Part shown: positions 9,314 through 18,854 of the stretch, piece by piece
How the letters are laid out: each line of letters starts with the position of its first letter
Numbering within the stretch: the first letter of the stretch is position 1
NCBI RefSeq assembly: GCF_000011365.1
Contig: NC_004463.1
Span: forward strand, 8,418,001 to 8,482,000
DNA length: 64,000 nt
DNA from: Bradyrhizobium diazoefficiens USDA 110
GTDB taxonomy: Bacteria; Pseudomonadota; Alphaproteobacteria; Rhizobiales; Xanthobacteraceae
Direction: 5' to 3'
Program-made: the position numbers and the translations under genes
The notes under the pieces: generated by a model
The model's input: the letters and a program-made list of their open reading frames with translations, nothing else
What the model was told of the DNA's origin: nothing
The model's database searches: none

Positions 9314-9628
9314 GCCCTCGTTGCTCCCAGCCGATACCAGCCCATACGAGCATGTCTGGTCCTGAAGGTACCGAAATCGGCACGGTGAGATGTCGTTGCG
9401 CAGGGGGATCGAGGTTCCGCTCTTTCTAAAGGGATGAAGACACCAGTTGGTTCCCTCTGAGGTCGGCGGACGCGATGTGGGGGGCAGCGCAGAATCGGAC
9501 CTCAAATGGGAGCCGGCCGGTTCCTTCCGAAAGGCCATTGCATACAGAAGAGACAGGACAGCTATTTCAGACAATCGCCACAAAGTTCACTGACACGACC
9601 CCGACAGTCAGTCTCCACGAAGGCCGCG
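9314..9628. other. Gap after the HD cassette
   Basis: About 315 bases with no supported gene. The open frames on either strand have no family resemblance I can see. Confidence 0.45.
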
Positions 9629-10142
9629 ATGTCCCAGTATTCACTCGATGTGTTGCGTCAGCGCTATGTCGTGGAGAAAAGACCGCTTGAAGCCAAGTGT
9701 CGAGCAGATCTTGCGGGCAGACACCCGCGCGGGAGCGCGGGCGATCTTGGCTTCAATCGATAAACGCCGCTTCGAGAATAGGTCCGAAGGGCAGCGGCTC
9801 CGCAAGATGCTCCGCTTCGAGACCTCCCTCTGGGAAAGTGGCCATGCTGCCGTGGCAGGTGTGGACGAGGCCGGAATGAGCCCTCTCGCCGGGCCGGTCT
9901 CCGCTGGCGCCGTGATCCTGAAACCTGGCACGCGGATAGTCGGGATCGACGACTCGAAAAAGCTCGATGCCGCGGCACGCGAAGAACTCGCGAAGGAGAT
10001 CAAGGAAAAGGCGGAGAGTTGGTGTGTGGCGTTCGTCGAGGTCGAGGAGATCGACGCGATCAATATCTATTGGGCCGGCATCCAGGCTATGCAGCGTGCG
10101 GTCCGGGGGCTACGGTTGCCACCCCGCATTGTGCCAGCGTGA
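9629..10142 (+). pseudogene. Ribonuclease HII remnant (long N-terminal form), frameshifted and truncated
   Basis: Homologous to RNase HII, which nicks RNA-DNA hybrids. The N-terminal piece (from the ATG at 9629, MSQYSLDVLRQRY) and the main piece lie in different frames, changing near 9695. The main piece contains the active-site region AGVDEAGMSPLAGPVSAG, the DDSKKL motif and INIYWAG, then stops at 10142 in foreign sequence. The last conserved Asp-containing region is absent. GMSPLAG instead of the usual GRGPLAG marks a divergent subgroup. It is probably inactive and a leftover of an insertion or deletion; a housekeeping rnhB is expected elsewhere. Confidence 0.7.
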
Positions 10143-10178
10143 CCACTCTGATTCGCACAAATGGAAAACGAGCCCCCA

Positions 10179-10509
10179 ATGGCGGAAATTCGAATTGACG
10201 CTGACAAGGCTGAACGAATGATCTCTCAGATACTGCGCGACGAAGGCGGCATGCTTCCAGCCAAAGCAAACCAACTCGCGGCAAACATAAGCAGGCGGCT
10301 CGGGTTGGCCATGGCAGCTCCGACGTCAGAGTCCCTGACGGGTTATAGAGCTATTCGTCGAGAGCCCCCCCTACGGCAGCGATTTTGCTTTCGCCGTGGC
10401 TAAGATACTTGCCGACGCAAAGGGCGATTCCGCGCTGCATCCCGAGCCGCTTTGGAAAGCGGTTTATGATCGCGGTCGCGATCTTCCTGCGTCGGGCCTC
10501 GATCCATGA
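10179..10509 (+). pseudogene. Small protein gene with a one-base shift in a seven-C run
   Basis: Unrecognised protein of about 109 residues if the frame is repaired. The first frame starts at the ATG at 10179 (MAEIRIDADKAERMISQ) and reaches a run of seven C at 10365-10371; beyond it, the +1 frame reads on with protein-like sequence (YGSDFAFAVAKILADAKGD) to a TGA at 10507-10509. That stop overlaps the ATG of the membrane-protein gene at 10506 in an ATGA, which argues strongly that the second frame is the real end. Either a disabled gene, a sequencing error or homopolymer slippage. Confidence 0.6.
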
Positions 10510-11198
10510 TCGGGATAGACTACTGGAGAACGGAGTGGTCCACCTTTCACTATAACCTTGGGTGGTCTCGTTGGGTTCGGTTCTTGGATGGGTGGATCGC
10601 GAAATGCGCGATGGCCGTACCCGTCGTTGGCTATCTAGTTTTATTCAACGACGGTGTTTCCCAGCACATATCGTTCAATGATCTTGCAAGCGAACATCAA
10701 CTGTCGGTGCTTAGCCTCACGGCGTCCGGGCGACTGAAGCTGATATACTTTGGCCTAATTATTTTGGGTTCAGCAAACATCCTTTACCGATTGCGGCGAC
10801 CTTATATTTTCCGGGTCGGCACCGATCAGTTTGATTACGTGGAGCGAGCGCTGGTTCATTTCACCGTGGACAATTACATCGATCTAAACGGGGTTATCAG
10901 ACACGAAGGTCACCGCACGTTGCATGGGAAATATGATGACGCGGAATTTGACAGCTTCGTCGATGCTGCGACAGGACGGAACAATCCCGATGTCGGGAAC
11001 TGGAATCTAGCAAAGAGTAAGTTTGAAGGCCTGCTCCGGTCGATCCTCATAGAGACTTTTTTCCGGAATGACGTCAAGCATCGGTTGGCACTTACGTGCT
11101 TCTTGCTTTTAGCATTCTGCGGATACGGCCTGCTTCTTATTCCGAGCTTCGATCTGTTCGTTAAGGTCATTCGCGTCACGATAAGGGGTGTGACGTAA
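10506..11198 (+). CDS. Predicted inner-membrane protein, unknown function
   Basis: A 230-residue protein without recognised family. Hydrophobic segments lie near 35-55 (CAMAVPVVGYLVLF), 75-95 (KLIYFGLIILGSANILY) and 195-215 (LALTCFLLLAFCGYGLLLI), with a ~100-residue soluble loop between the second and third. The soluble loop contains many aspartates and aromatic residues. The ATG overlaps the stop of the preceding small gene, so they form a translationally coupled pair. AT content is higher than in the flanking core-like genes, which suggests transfer. Confidence 0.68.
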   Translation: MIGIDYWRTEWSTFHYNLGWSRWVRFLDGWIAKCAMAVPVVGYLVLFNDGVSQHISFNDLASEHQLSVLSLTASGRLKLIYFGLIILGSANILYRLRRPYIFRVGTDQFDYVERALVHFTVDNYIDLNGVIRHEGHRTLHGKYDDAEFDSFVDAATGRNNPDVGNWNLAKSKFEGLLRSILIETFFRNDVKHRLALTCFLLLAFCGYGLLLIPSFDLFVKVIRVTIRGVT

Positions 11199-11204
11199 GA
11201 GCCC

Positions 11205-11438
11205 TCACTTCACTTCGCGGCCTGCCTCGGTGGCTTCGCAGGCGGCAACGGGATCGGGATGCCACCGCGAAACACCGCAACGCTGCATGCGCAGCGCCAA
11301 TTCGGCACCTTCGCGCTTCGCACCGGGATCGCCATAGGGCTGATCCAGCGCGCTCAAGGTGGGATAGCACCGTAGACTTTGCCACTTCATCAGGCCCAGC
11401 GCTTCGATCCGGCAATGATTCGCGGCTAACAGTTGCAC
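11205..11438 (-). CDS. Small hypothetical protein, four cysteines
   Basis: A 77-residue frame convergent with the membrane-protein gene. It contains four cysteines and a C-terminal segment MQRCGVSRWHPDPVAACE that looks protein-like rather than shadow-like. No function can be assigned, and the start is uncertain. Confidence 0.35.
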   Translation of the reverse strand: MQLLAANHCRIEALGLMKWQSLRCYPTLSALDQPYGDPGAKREGAELALRMQRCGVSRWHPDPVAACEATEAGREVK

Positions 11439-11529
11439 ATTTACAACCCCAAGTCATTTGAGATACTAAGCTCGTCGATTGAGACGACCAAAACATATTT
11501 CATTCAATAAGATTAGCGGGGGACAAAAG

Positions 11530-11730
11530 GTGTTTGATGTCTATCGCAATGACAAGCGCGACTTGCTCGTTCTAAGTACAGGCTCTGCCGTACCCGTGCT
11601 TTACTCTGCACATAAGTGGCGCAAGAGCAGAAAAAGAGTTTTCAAAGTCAGCGCCGAGATCAGGCTGGCCGTTCAGAGCCAAGGCTATTACGTCCGCCGC
11701 TTGCGCGTTACCGATAAGGGATTGATGTAG
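11530..11730 (+). CDS. Small basic hypothetical protein
   Basis: A frame of 66 residues from a GTG preceded by GGGG. The protein is rich in Lys and Arg ([16 protein letters not shown]) and ends in [10 protein letters not shown]. No family is recognised. The frame is also open upstream to a TTG at 11479. Confidence 0.35.
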   Translation: MFDVYRNDKRDLLVLSTGSAVPVLYSAHKWRKSRKRVFKVSAEIRLAVQSQGYYVRRLRVTDKGLM

Positions 11731-12120
11731 GTCGAGTGCGTCAGCATCACCCCCGACCAAGCGCCATCCTCGCGCCCTACCGCGTGGTCAACTGCTATGC
11801 CCCGCGCCTGCGTAGTGCCGGATGATCCGGTAAATCGATGCTTGCCGAAATTCGATCACTTATTTTCTGCAACTTGGATACTTCAATACCGACCGCGCGC
11901 AACCTGATAAACTTTCGTTAACCACTTAGGCGTGAAACTAAAACACGGATTTCTACTGCGTATCGGGCAGCCGTGATTATCACGGCAACTCTAGTCGGAG
12001 TTGGTCTGTTCGACCGTTGTCTCGCGTGAAGCTATATTTTTTTCATCGTTTTTTTGATCGCTTTCGACAAAGCAACGTCATTGCGGCAGTAATTGCCGAC
12101 CGCAAAAGAGATTTACGACA
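11731..12120. other. AT-rich gap upstream of small gene pair
   Basis: About 390 bases without a gene. Base composition is clearly more AT-rich than the window average, and this is where the promoter of the 12121-12770 genes should lie. No terminator or repeat is evident. Confidence 0.5.
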
Positions 12121-12432
12121 ATGTCTTCGGTCCTTAGATTTCAGCGGCCTCGCAAATTGAAATCTGGGACAAGTCCCTCAGACCAGAGACTGCCCGACGT
12201 TTTAGCGAACGTCGCCGCTCTGTTGTCGCAGGTTGAAGCTCTAAAAATTAAGACAGCAGATGACGCCCGCCAGGCCATTTTTCTTCTTGAACTCGCGAAT
12301 ACTTGCATCCGGCTGATCGTCGGGCAGACCAATTTGGATGAAGAGGTCAGAAAGGCGCTACTTGCTCATTCTGCGATGATCGATATGCGCCTTGGAGCCG
12401 CGCGCAGGGACGCATCTATTCTGAAAAGTTGA
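12121..12432 (+). CDS. Hypothetical helical protein, cotranscribed with PilZ gene
   Basis: A 103-residue protein with no recognised domain. The middle (DVLANVAALLSQVEALKIK) looks like amphipathic helices, with another helical stretch to the end. AGAGA lies upstream of the ATG. Its TGA is 20 bases before the ATG of the PilZ-domain gene, so the two are probably one operon and it may serve a c-di-GMP-linked process; that link is only from position. Confidence 0.55.
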   Translation: MSSVLRFQRPRKLKSGTSPSDQRLPDVLANVAALLSQVEALKIKTADDARQAIFLLELANTCIRLIVGQTNLDEEVRKALLAHSAMIDMRLGAARRDASILKS

Positions 12433-12452
12433 TTGAAGCATTGGAATTTCAG

Positions 12453-12770
12453 ATGATTGGAAATAATCGAAAGACAAATCGCGTTCGGTTTGACCACAAA
12501 CATATCGTTAGGATCATGGGAGCCGATGGGACATGGCAGCGAAGGTGTCATCTTCTCGACGCGTCTGAAAGCGGTGCCAAACTTGAGGTTGAAGGCTCAA
12601 CCGATCCTCTAAAGGCACAAGAATTTTTCCTCGTTCTATCCACCACAGGTCTGGCATTTCGGCGATGCGAACTGATTTGGGTCGATGGATCTCAGGTCGG
12701 AATTCATTTCGTCACCGCGCGGACAAAGGGCAAAGCGAACGCAGAGAAACAACGTGTTTGTTCACAATAG
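12453..12770 (+). CDS. PilZ-domain protein
   Basis: Predicted c-di-GMP receptor of about 105 residues. The N-terminus carries an arginine cluster (RKTNRVRF) and the second motif is present as LLDASESGAKLEV, fitting the RxxxR and (D/N)xSxxG pattern of PilZ; the fold continues with RRCELIWVDGSQVGIHF. It is a stand-alone PilZ domain without partner domain. I favour the ATG at 12453; a TTG at 12429 overlapping the previous stop is also possible and would make the pair coupled. Confidence 0.75.
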   Translation: MIGNNRKTNRVRFDHKHIVRIMGADGTWQRRCHLLDASESGAKLEVEGSTDPLKAQEFFLVLSTTGLAFRRCELIWVDGSQVGIHFVTARTKGKANAEKQRVCSQ

Positions 12771-12782
12771 GAAGATCTTTAA

Positions 12783-13010
12783 GTGCAGCTTATTTCCTCT
12801 CGAATTATTCCGTTCATCGATACTCAATCCCTCTCAGAGAGCCACGCCAGAGAAGCGTTACTGCATGACAATCGCAGAGGCTTCGTCCTCTATCTTTCTA
12901 GCGGTGATTTAGCATCGGCCAGGGAAGAACGCGTCTTGTTTCTAGAGCCGCGACAAGCTCTGTTATGGCTAAATGAGTCCTCAGAGGAGCCGGGATCATT
13001 TTGGGTATGA
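12783..13010 (+). CDS. Small hypothetical protein (PR-ALLWLNE family)
   Basis: A 75-residue frame from GTG with AGGA about nine bases upstream. The C-terminal part EPRQALLWLNESSEEPGSFWV-like ending resembles a group of short rhizobial proteins that share a REALxWLNE motif; that resemblance is from memory. It follows the PilZ gene by 12 bases and may belong to the same transcript. Confidence 0.45.
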   Translation: MQLISSRIIPFIDTQSLSESHAREALLHDNRRGFVLYLSSGDLASAREERVLFLEPRQALLWLNESSEEPGSFWV

Positions 13011-13195
13011 GGCATTACGTCCCGACTTAGACACGCAGCCAATCCCCGGACCACACCTTGTCTATGGTTCCTGTCGACCAGGCCGAATGTTTTCGTGATT
13101 GGAGCCGGTCTCATTCAAAGACAATGCCGTGATCCTGACGGCGCAGACGAGCAGCGTGATGTCTGGATGCGCGCGCCGTGGGATGAGCGAAGGCG

Positions 13196-13537
13196 TTACA
13201 GCGGCCGTTGCCGGATGGCGCGCTCAAGATTGTGATGCGTGGAGCGGAGAAGGAAGTTAAGGCGGCGGGCTGAACGGGAACAACTGGTTGGCGATCTCGT
13301 CGCTGCGCCATCCAACCGCGCCAGCCCAGCCTCAATCACGACAATGTCTTCCTCGATCTGTCGAATAGTGCTCGTGCAGTCGATCCCGGTACATGAATTG
13401 AAATCTGCGATAAGTTTGCGGCGCTGTGTCCGAAGCTCATCAAGAGCGGCTTGGTCTCTGAGGGAAACGTAACCCTCCACGATCAGCTCAATAGCACCTG
13501 ACACTTCATACCCCCCGAGCCTCATGCACACCCTCAA
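13196..13537 (-). CDS. Small hypothetical protein, possibly shifted at its C-terminus
   Basis: Residues ~8-75 read as a helical protein (VSLRDQAALDELRTQRRKL, then RQIEEDIVVIEAGLARLDG). The part after this is Ser/Arg-rich and looks like out-of-frame sequence, so the original protein probably ended near residue 75. No function is known to me. Confidence 0.45.
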   Translation of the reverse strand: MRVCMRLGGYEVSGAIELIVEGYVSLRDQAALDELRTQRRKLIADFNSCTGIDCTSTIRQIEEDIVVIEAGLARLDGAATRSPTSCSRSARRLNFLLRSTHHNLERAIRQRPL

Positions 13538-13549
13538 GCACTCCCCAAG

Positions 13550-13990
13550 CTAGGTTCGGGAGCGCGCCAATAAGGCTACGCGTCTCAATCCCGCGCCTTG
13601 AGTTCGTATAGAACAACGTGCCTCCGCAACTCGTGCGCAGTGGCCAAAACAGACATAGCAGTGAGCCAACTGGAGCGGCGAGAAGGCTTCGCGCGCCCGC
13701 CCGGTTACGATAAGTGTAATTGTTTTAGCAGCGTAGACAGCTGGATTATTTGGATCGATTTCGAGCGCTGCATCGTATTCAGCCATTGCCTCCTCAGGGT
13801 GTCCAAATAGAAGAATGGCTCCCTTGGTCCTATGGGCACTCGCGCTTGCCGGGTTTTTGGACAGAACTCTGTCGACGAGGTCGAGCGCTTGTTTCTTGTC
13901 TTCCACAACGGAAGACCAAGCGCCCAAGCCGCTTGGTATCTCGACCCGACGCAGCACATCGGCGCGACCACTCCAATGTCCATCCTGTAA
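13550..13990 (-). pseudogene. TPR-domain fragment
   Basis: A piece of a tetratricopeptide-repeat protein. Two helix pairs are readable, including ASAHRTKGAILLFGHPEEAM and ALEIDPNNPAVYAAK, similar to the TPR tails of the cyclase-homology proteins elsewhere in this window. Coding resemblance is lost on the low-coordinate side after SPLQLA, and upstream it joins a nuclease fragment near 13990. It has no start of its own and is a remnant. Confidence 0.6.
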
Positions 13991-14004
13991 TGCCGCTTGG
14001 ACGA

Positions 14005-14250
14005 TCACTGCGTCGCCGCGGACCATCGCCTAGCGACGGAGCCGCCCTGCTCGGCAAGATGGTCGACGAAGCCCCGCTCGTGGATCTTGCCGCGCTCTGT
14101 CAGCGCATCGAGAGTTGGGTCATCGCGGACCCTTGGCCTCGCCAGCTCGCCTTGCGCGACCTTGAGATCGAGGTACGTGAGGTAACGACAATTCAGGTGC
14201 CCGACCAAGTCGCCTGCGCTGAAGACGATCGCCGCGCCGTTCTTTTGCAT
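14005..14250 (-). pseudogene. N-terminal fragment of a RecB-like nuclease (TM0106 type)
   Basis: The first ~70 residues (IVFSAGDLVGHLNCRYLTYL, then RGKIHERGFV) match the start of TM0106-type RecB-family putative nucleases, including the cysteine that begins their Fe-S/nuclease module. A good start remains (GGGGG six bases before the ATG), but the frame leaves the family after about residue 70 and stops. The catalytic region is missing, so the product cannot be a nuclease. It abuts the TPR fragment, marking a recombination junction. Confidence 0.6.
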
Positions 14251-14723
14251 CTATTCCCCCGCGACTGCTGCCGGGACCTAAGGGACACGGCTTTCGCAGC
14301 AACGATACCGGCCTTCAGACGGGCGCAAAAGGCCTTCGGAAGTAGAACACGCAAAGCGAAAGAAGCCGGCTGCGAGCCGAGTATCGACAGAAACAGCCGC
14401 GCCTTCACCCATCCGATCTTTATGTGACAATTGGGTTTTCGGACCACCGGAGCCCGCAAAGCAAACAAGGCGAGATAAGCCACAATGCGCACATCAGTTG
14501 TTATGGAAGAAGTCGGCCATAGACCGACCTCAAACTAGACACCGGGCCGAAATCTATCTTGATCTCCGCCTTGCATTGCCGGCTCAACCGGTCGACGCGA
14601 CACAGGCGCTAAAGCTGGCGCAGCGGACCAGTGGGTCTTCGATGCGGGGTCCGCACGAGCTTGTCAGGCCCATGCGGCAATGGGCCACGCCAAACCGCGA
14701 ACCCAACCATGTGCTACGAAGCT
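14251..14723. other. Gene-poor gap
   Basis: No gene supported. A stretch at 14499-14530 resembles one at 18380-18412: both carry an AAGAAGTCGG-type core followed by an inverted GTCGG/CCGAC pair, so it looks like an intergenic repeat of this genome. Confidence 0.45.
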
Positions 14724-16520
14724 TTATGCCTTGTGATGAACGGGCTGCAGGCCATAGACCGGGGTCGGAACGCCCTCATAGCGAGCTTTCAACTGTAGGG
14801 ACAGGAATTGCGAGTAGTGACGCGACTGGTGCAGGTTACCGCCGTGGAACCATAACCCTTCCTGCTGCGTCGGCTTCCACATGTTGCGCTGTTCGCCTTC
14901 CCATGGGCCGGGATCCTTGGTGGTATTCGAGCCTAGTCCCCAGACCTTGCCGACCTTGTCGGCCATGTCCCGGCTGATCAGGTCGGCGACAAAGCCGTTC
15001 ATCGAACTGTAGCCGGTGGCGTAGACGATCACATCGGCGGGCAGCTCCTTCCCGTCGTAGAGTCTGACACCATTGGGCGTGATTTCCTCGACCTGGCCTG
15101 CGACCAACTTGACCTTTCCGTCGATGATGAGCTGCGAGGCGCCAACGTCGATGTAGTAGCCCGAGCCGCGACGCAAGTACTTCATGAACAGACCGGAATC
15201 GTCGTCGCCGAAGTCGAGCCGAAAACCGGCTCTCGTCAACCCTGCATAGAAATCGGCGTCATCCTGGCGGATCTTGTCATAAACCGGCTTCTGCAACTGA
15301 TGCAGGATCTTGTAGGGCAGCGAAGCGAAGATCAGATCGGCCTTGGCTGTCGTCATTCCACCGCGGACCGCGCGCTCTGAATAGAGGTCCGCGATGGATG
15401 CCATCAGCGAATCCGAGCGCACGATATGGGTGGTCGAGCGCTGCACCATGGTCACGTCGACGCCGGCCTCGTACAGCGCGGCGCAGATGTCATGTGCCGA
15501 ATTGTTCGAGCCGATCACGACGACCTTCTTGCCCTTGTAGCGATCGGGACCTGGGTGGCGCGAGGAATGGTGCTGTTCACCCTTGAAGGTGTCCATACCC
15601 TTGAATTGCGGCATGTTCGGCTTGGCGGACATGCCGGTCGCGAAAACCAGCTGCTTCGGCTTGAGCGTAATCTCCTTGCCATCGCGCTCGACGACAACCG
15701 TCCATTCCTTTTTGGCGTCGTCCCAGTCAGCGTGTTTGGCCGTGGTGCCGGTCCAGTAGTTCAGCTCCATGACCTTGGTGTACATCTCCAGCCAGTCGCC
15801 GATCTTGTCCTTGGGCGAAAACACCGGCCAGTTCTTCGGAAAGTCGATGTACGGCAAATGATCGTACCAGACCGGATCATGCAGGCAGAGCGACTTGTAG
15901 CGGTTGCGCCAGGAGTCGCCGGGACGGGCGTTCTTCTCGACGATGATGGTGGGCACGCCGAGCTGGCGCAACCGCGCGCCGAGTGCGATGCCACCCTGAC
16001 CGCCGCCGATGATGAGCACGTACGGCTGCGTCTTAAGGCCGAGCTGCTCGGTTTCCTCGTCCCGCAATTCCTTCCATGTTTTGGCGCCGGGATTGACGCC
16101 ATGGCGGGCACCAAGCGGCCGGGTGAAGCCCGCCTTTTCCTCGTGACCTTTCAGTTCGACCATCGTCGTCAAAAGCGTCCAGATCTGGCCGTTCTGGAGA
16201 CGGACTAGACCGTAGCCGCGCGCGACCTCGGTCTCGAACGTGATCCAGCATTCGATTACGCCGTCGGCTTCAGTAGCGCTTTCCGCGTCGGCTATTTTCC
16301 AATTGCGTGGCTTTGCTTGTGCCAAGCAGGAGTTGAGCATCTCGCGGATCTGATCGCGACCTTCCATGGTCTTGATGTTCCAGGTGAAGGCAACGAGGTC
16401 GCGCCAGTAGCACTCGGGTGCGAACATCGCTACGGCGGCGTCCAGGTCGCCCGCCACAAGCGCCGCTTCGAATTTGTCGAGAAAGGCCTGGATGCGCGCG
16501 TTAAGCGTGGTGTCGAGCAT
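14724..16520 (-). CDS. FAD/NAD(P)-dependent monooxygenase (FMO/YUCCA-like) with N-terminal SnoaL-like domain
   Basis: Predicted flavin monooxygenase of 598 residues. Residues ~1-135 resemble a SnoaL/NTF2-like fold (LDKFEAALVAGDLDAAV, then MFAPECYWRDLVAFTW). The FAD site is IIGGGQGGIALGARLRQLG near 170-185; a FKGEQHHSS segment fits the FxGxxxH fingerprint of class B monooxygenases; a second nucleotide site is VVVIGSNNSAHDICAAL; and VYATGY closes the family pattern. The tandem ATGs at 16523 and 16520 follow GGGAGG; I take the second for spacing. It stands alone, so substrate is not indicated. Confidence 0.9.
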   Translation of the reverse strand: MLDTTLNARIQAFLDKFEAALVAGDLDAAVAMFAPECYWRDLVAFTWNIKTMEGRDQIREMLNSCLAQAKPRNWKIADAESATEADGVIECWITFETEVARGYGLVRLQNGQIWTLLTTMVELKGHEEKAGFTRPLGARHGVNPGAKTWKELRDEETEQLGLKTQPYVLIIGGGQGGIALGARLRQLGVPTIIVEKNARPGDSWRNRYKSLCLHDPVWYDHLPYIDFPKNWPVFSPKDKIGDWLEMYTKVMELNYWTGTTAKHADWDDAKKEWTVVVERDGKEITLKPKQLVFATGMSAKPNMPQFKGMDTFKGEQHHSSRHPGPDRYKGKKVVVIGSNNSAHDICAALYEAGVDVTMVQRSTTHIVRSDSLMASIADLYSERAVRGGMTTAKADLIFASLPYKILHQLQKPVYDKIRQDDADFYAGLTRAGFRLDFGDDDSGLFMKYLRRGSGYYIDVGASQLIIDGKVKLVAGQVEEITPNGVRLYDGKELPADVIVYATGYSSMNGFVADLISRDMADKVGKVWGLGSNTTKDPGPWEGEQRNMWKPTQQEGLWFHGGNLHQSRHYSQFLSLQLKARYEGVPTPVYGLQPVHHKA

Positions 16521-16837
16521 CATTTCCTCCCAAGAAGCTTTTTGATCTTTCCGCAATTGTTGCAAGCTTATCCGAACGATCGGCCGAAACCAGACTCGCG
16601 CGGATCAACTTTTTCGCAGCGCTTCTGATCGGATAGCGGCACCTTGCCGCGGTGCGTCAGTCCGCAAATTGCTCATGTTTCGTGGTCGCTTTGCCGAAAA
16701 TTTGTCAGCAAGCGGATGATAGGACCCACTCTTTTGCGAACTGCCGGTTCGACCGAATGTCCGCTTTGCGCGAGGACCCGCCATCCGGCCAAGTCGCTTG
16801 TTGACCCGAAGCAGGTGCTTTCCGCAACCGACAAGGC
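16521..16837. other. Gap between monooxygenase and cyclase-homology gene
   Basis: About 317 bases with no supported gene. Phrases such as the CGGTTCGACCGAATGTCCGC stretch look like intergenic repeat sequence; the monooxygenase promoter should lie on its left side. Confidence 0.45.
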
Positions 16838-18178
16838 CTAACGTGCACATTCTTGAACTGCGAAAAGCCGCCAGCGGCCGGGGACGCCCTTGAGAGTATG
16901 AGAACCCCGGTCCGAGCATTCCACTCTTGAGCCAGCGATCAGGTCCTTCACGGTGCTGGAAAGAAGTATCTCGCCAGGATCAGCGCGGGCTGCCACGCGC
17001 GCACCGATGTGCACAGCGATGCCAGCCACGTCGTCGCCTTCAATTACGCACTCGCCAGTATGAATACCGCAGCGGATCGCCAACCCCAAACTGCCAACCA
17101 CGTCCCTGACCGCGCGCGCGCATTAGATCGCGCGCGCCGGGCCGTCGAAGGTTGCGAACACACCATCGCCGGCAGTGTTCACGACGCGACCGCCGAGACG
17201 CGCGACTTCCTTGCTAACGAGCTGATGATAGTTGTCGACCAGGTCGCGCCAACGTGAGTCTCCGATCTCCGTGGCGCGCTGGGTCGACTGGACAACATCA
17301 ATGAAGAGGACCGTTGCGAGAACGCGGTCCGCCTCCAACATCGGAGTTTCGCCCGTCAGAAATTCTTGGATCTCTGCAAGCAGCGAATCGGCATCGCCGA
17401 TCCAGAGCATGTGATCGTCGCCGGGCAGCTCGACGAACTTTGCACCCGGGATCTGCCCGGCCATGTAGCGAGCGCCCTCGCAAGGCTGCAATCGATCGCC
17501 TCTCCTGTGGAGGATCAAGGTAGGCACCCTGATCGTCGGAAGGATCGCGCGAATGTCGACCTCGACATTCATCCGATAGAGCGTGATGCCGGCGCCTGGG
17601 CTGGCGGCTATGCGCATGAACTGGGCCCACCATTGACGCACCCGTTCGTCATTGGCAGCACTGGGGGCCAGCGTCTTGAGGCCGATCGGTGTTCCCCAAT
17701 GCTTTTCGTAAGCATTGAAGGCGGCTTCGTGCTGCTCACGTGTGGGGCCCCACGGATAGTCGTCGGTGCGAATCCACTTGGCGTAAGCGCCATACATGAT
17801 CAGTGCGGCGGTGCGCCCGGGATAGGTCGCGGCAAACAGCGTCGAAAGCGGCCCCCCCTCAGAGATGCCGAAGATGACGGCGCGATTTGAACCTGCTGCG
17901 TCCATGACCGCGCGGATATCATCCATCCGCATTTCGAGGGTGGGCAGCGCGCTCTCCGCGACGCGGTCCGACAGGCCCGTGCCGCGCTTGTCAAAGACGA
18001 TGAGGCGACTGAAAGAGGCCAAACGGTTGAGGAACCTGGCTAATGCGGGATCTTCCCATTGGTACTCAAGATGAGAAATCCAGCCATGAACCAGCACCAA
18101 GTCGATGGGCCCATCACCAACGACTTGGTAGGCGATGTGAACGTCGCCGCTCTTGGCGTAGTGGGTTGCAGGGACCAT
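16838..18178 (-). pseudogene. Alpha/beta hydrolase fused to class III cyclase-homology domain, with in-frame TAA
   Basis: A 447-codon frame interrupted once by TAA at 17125-17123. Residues ~1-265 are an alpha/beta hydrolase: LVLVHGWISH oxyanion region, nucleophile elbow FGISEGGP, and a late DDHMLWIG with the catalytic histidine. The cyclase-homology domain begins near 280 with ATVLFIDVVQST and has NTAGDGVFATFDGPARAI just before the stop; in the same frame it goes on with VVGSLGLAIRCGIHTGE and GIAVHIGARVAA to the normal end. No base is gained or lost. A nonsense mutation is the simplest reading; readthrough or a base-call error are alternatives. The hydrolase part could still be made. Confidence 0.78.
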
Positions 18179-18854
18179 AGCCTGGTACCCGTCGGATTAC
18201 GTCATTGTCGCCCACGACAACTACACTGCGCAAGTCCACGGCGGAGGATCAATGCGTCAATACGGCTTCCCTGATGCGCCTGCCCAAGATCAATCAGGCT
18301 TCGCCTTCTGGTCCTTAGCCGTTGTCGACTATCTCGCCAGATGTCCGCTTCGCGTCCACGAGCGGATTCGCAAGTGAGATGTTATGAAAGAAGTCGGTCG
18401 ATGGCCGACGTCCCTTTTGATGCGTTTAGCGGATCTGAAAACATTTGGGTCGCACGTCAGCGATGGGCCAGAAGGGAGGGCCGCTCTTGGGCGCAAAGCG
18501 GACACAAGGCGAGATCTGCTTGTCGCCGAAGGGCCGATAGTGTTGCAAAAGTCGAAAGCTGAACGACGCCGAAAATCTCGCAAAAGCTGATTTTAGCCAG
18601 CTCCACCACTGCAATGCTCCGTAGCGCCCATACGAAGCTCCGTGGTCGTTTTTGTGGGAAACGATGTGGTCCCTCATATCGCCGCGTGCGAAGCGCAAGC
18701 AGACATCGGCACCTGATCGATCACCTCGCTAGCGCGCAGCAGGAACGACCCGAGCGCGTCGTTGACGACGTAAAGTGCATCCGCGCGACCAGCGGCGGTG
18801 AGGCCCCGCTCGGCCCGCGGGTGCGGCAACTCCTGCCAAACACTCAACGGAAAT
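18179..18854. other. Gap with intergenic repeat-like sequence
   Basis: No gene supported in ~675 bases. It contains ATGTCCGCT-type and AGCGGA-type phrases in both orientations and the AAGAAGTCGG-core repeat at 18380-18412, a pattern I associate with non-coding repeats between Bradyrhizobium genes. Confidence 0.5.

Noticed and set aside
15426..16208. 260-residue plus-strand frame inside the monooxygenase gene
   Set aside because: Shadow of a strongly supported minus-strand gene.
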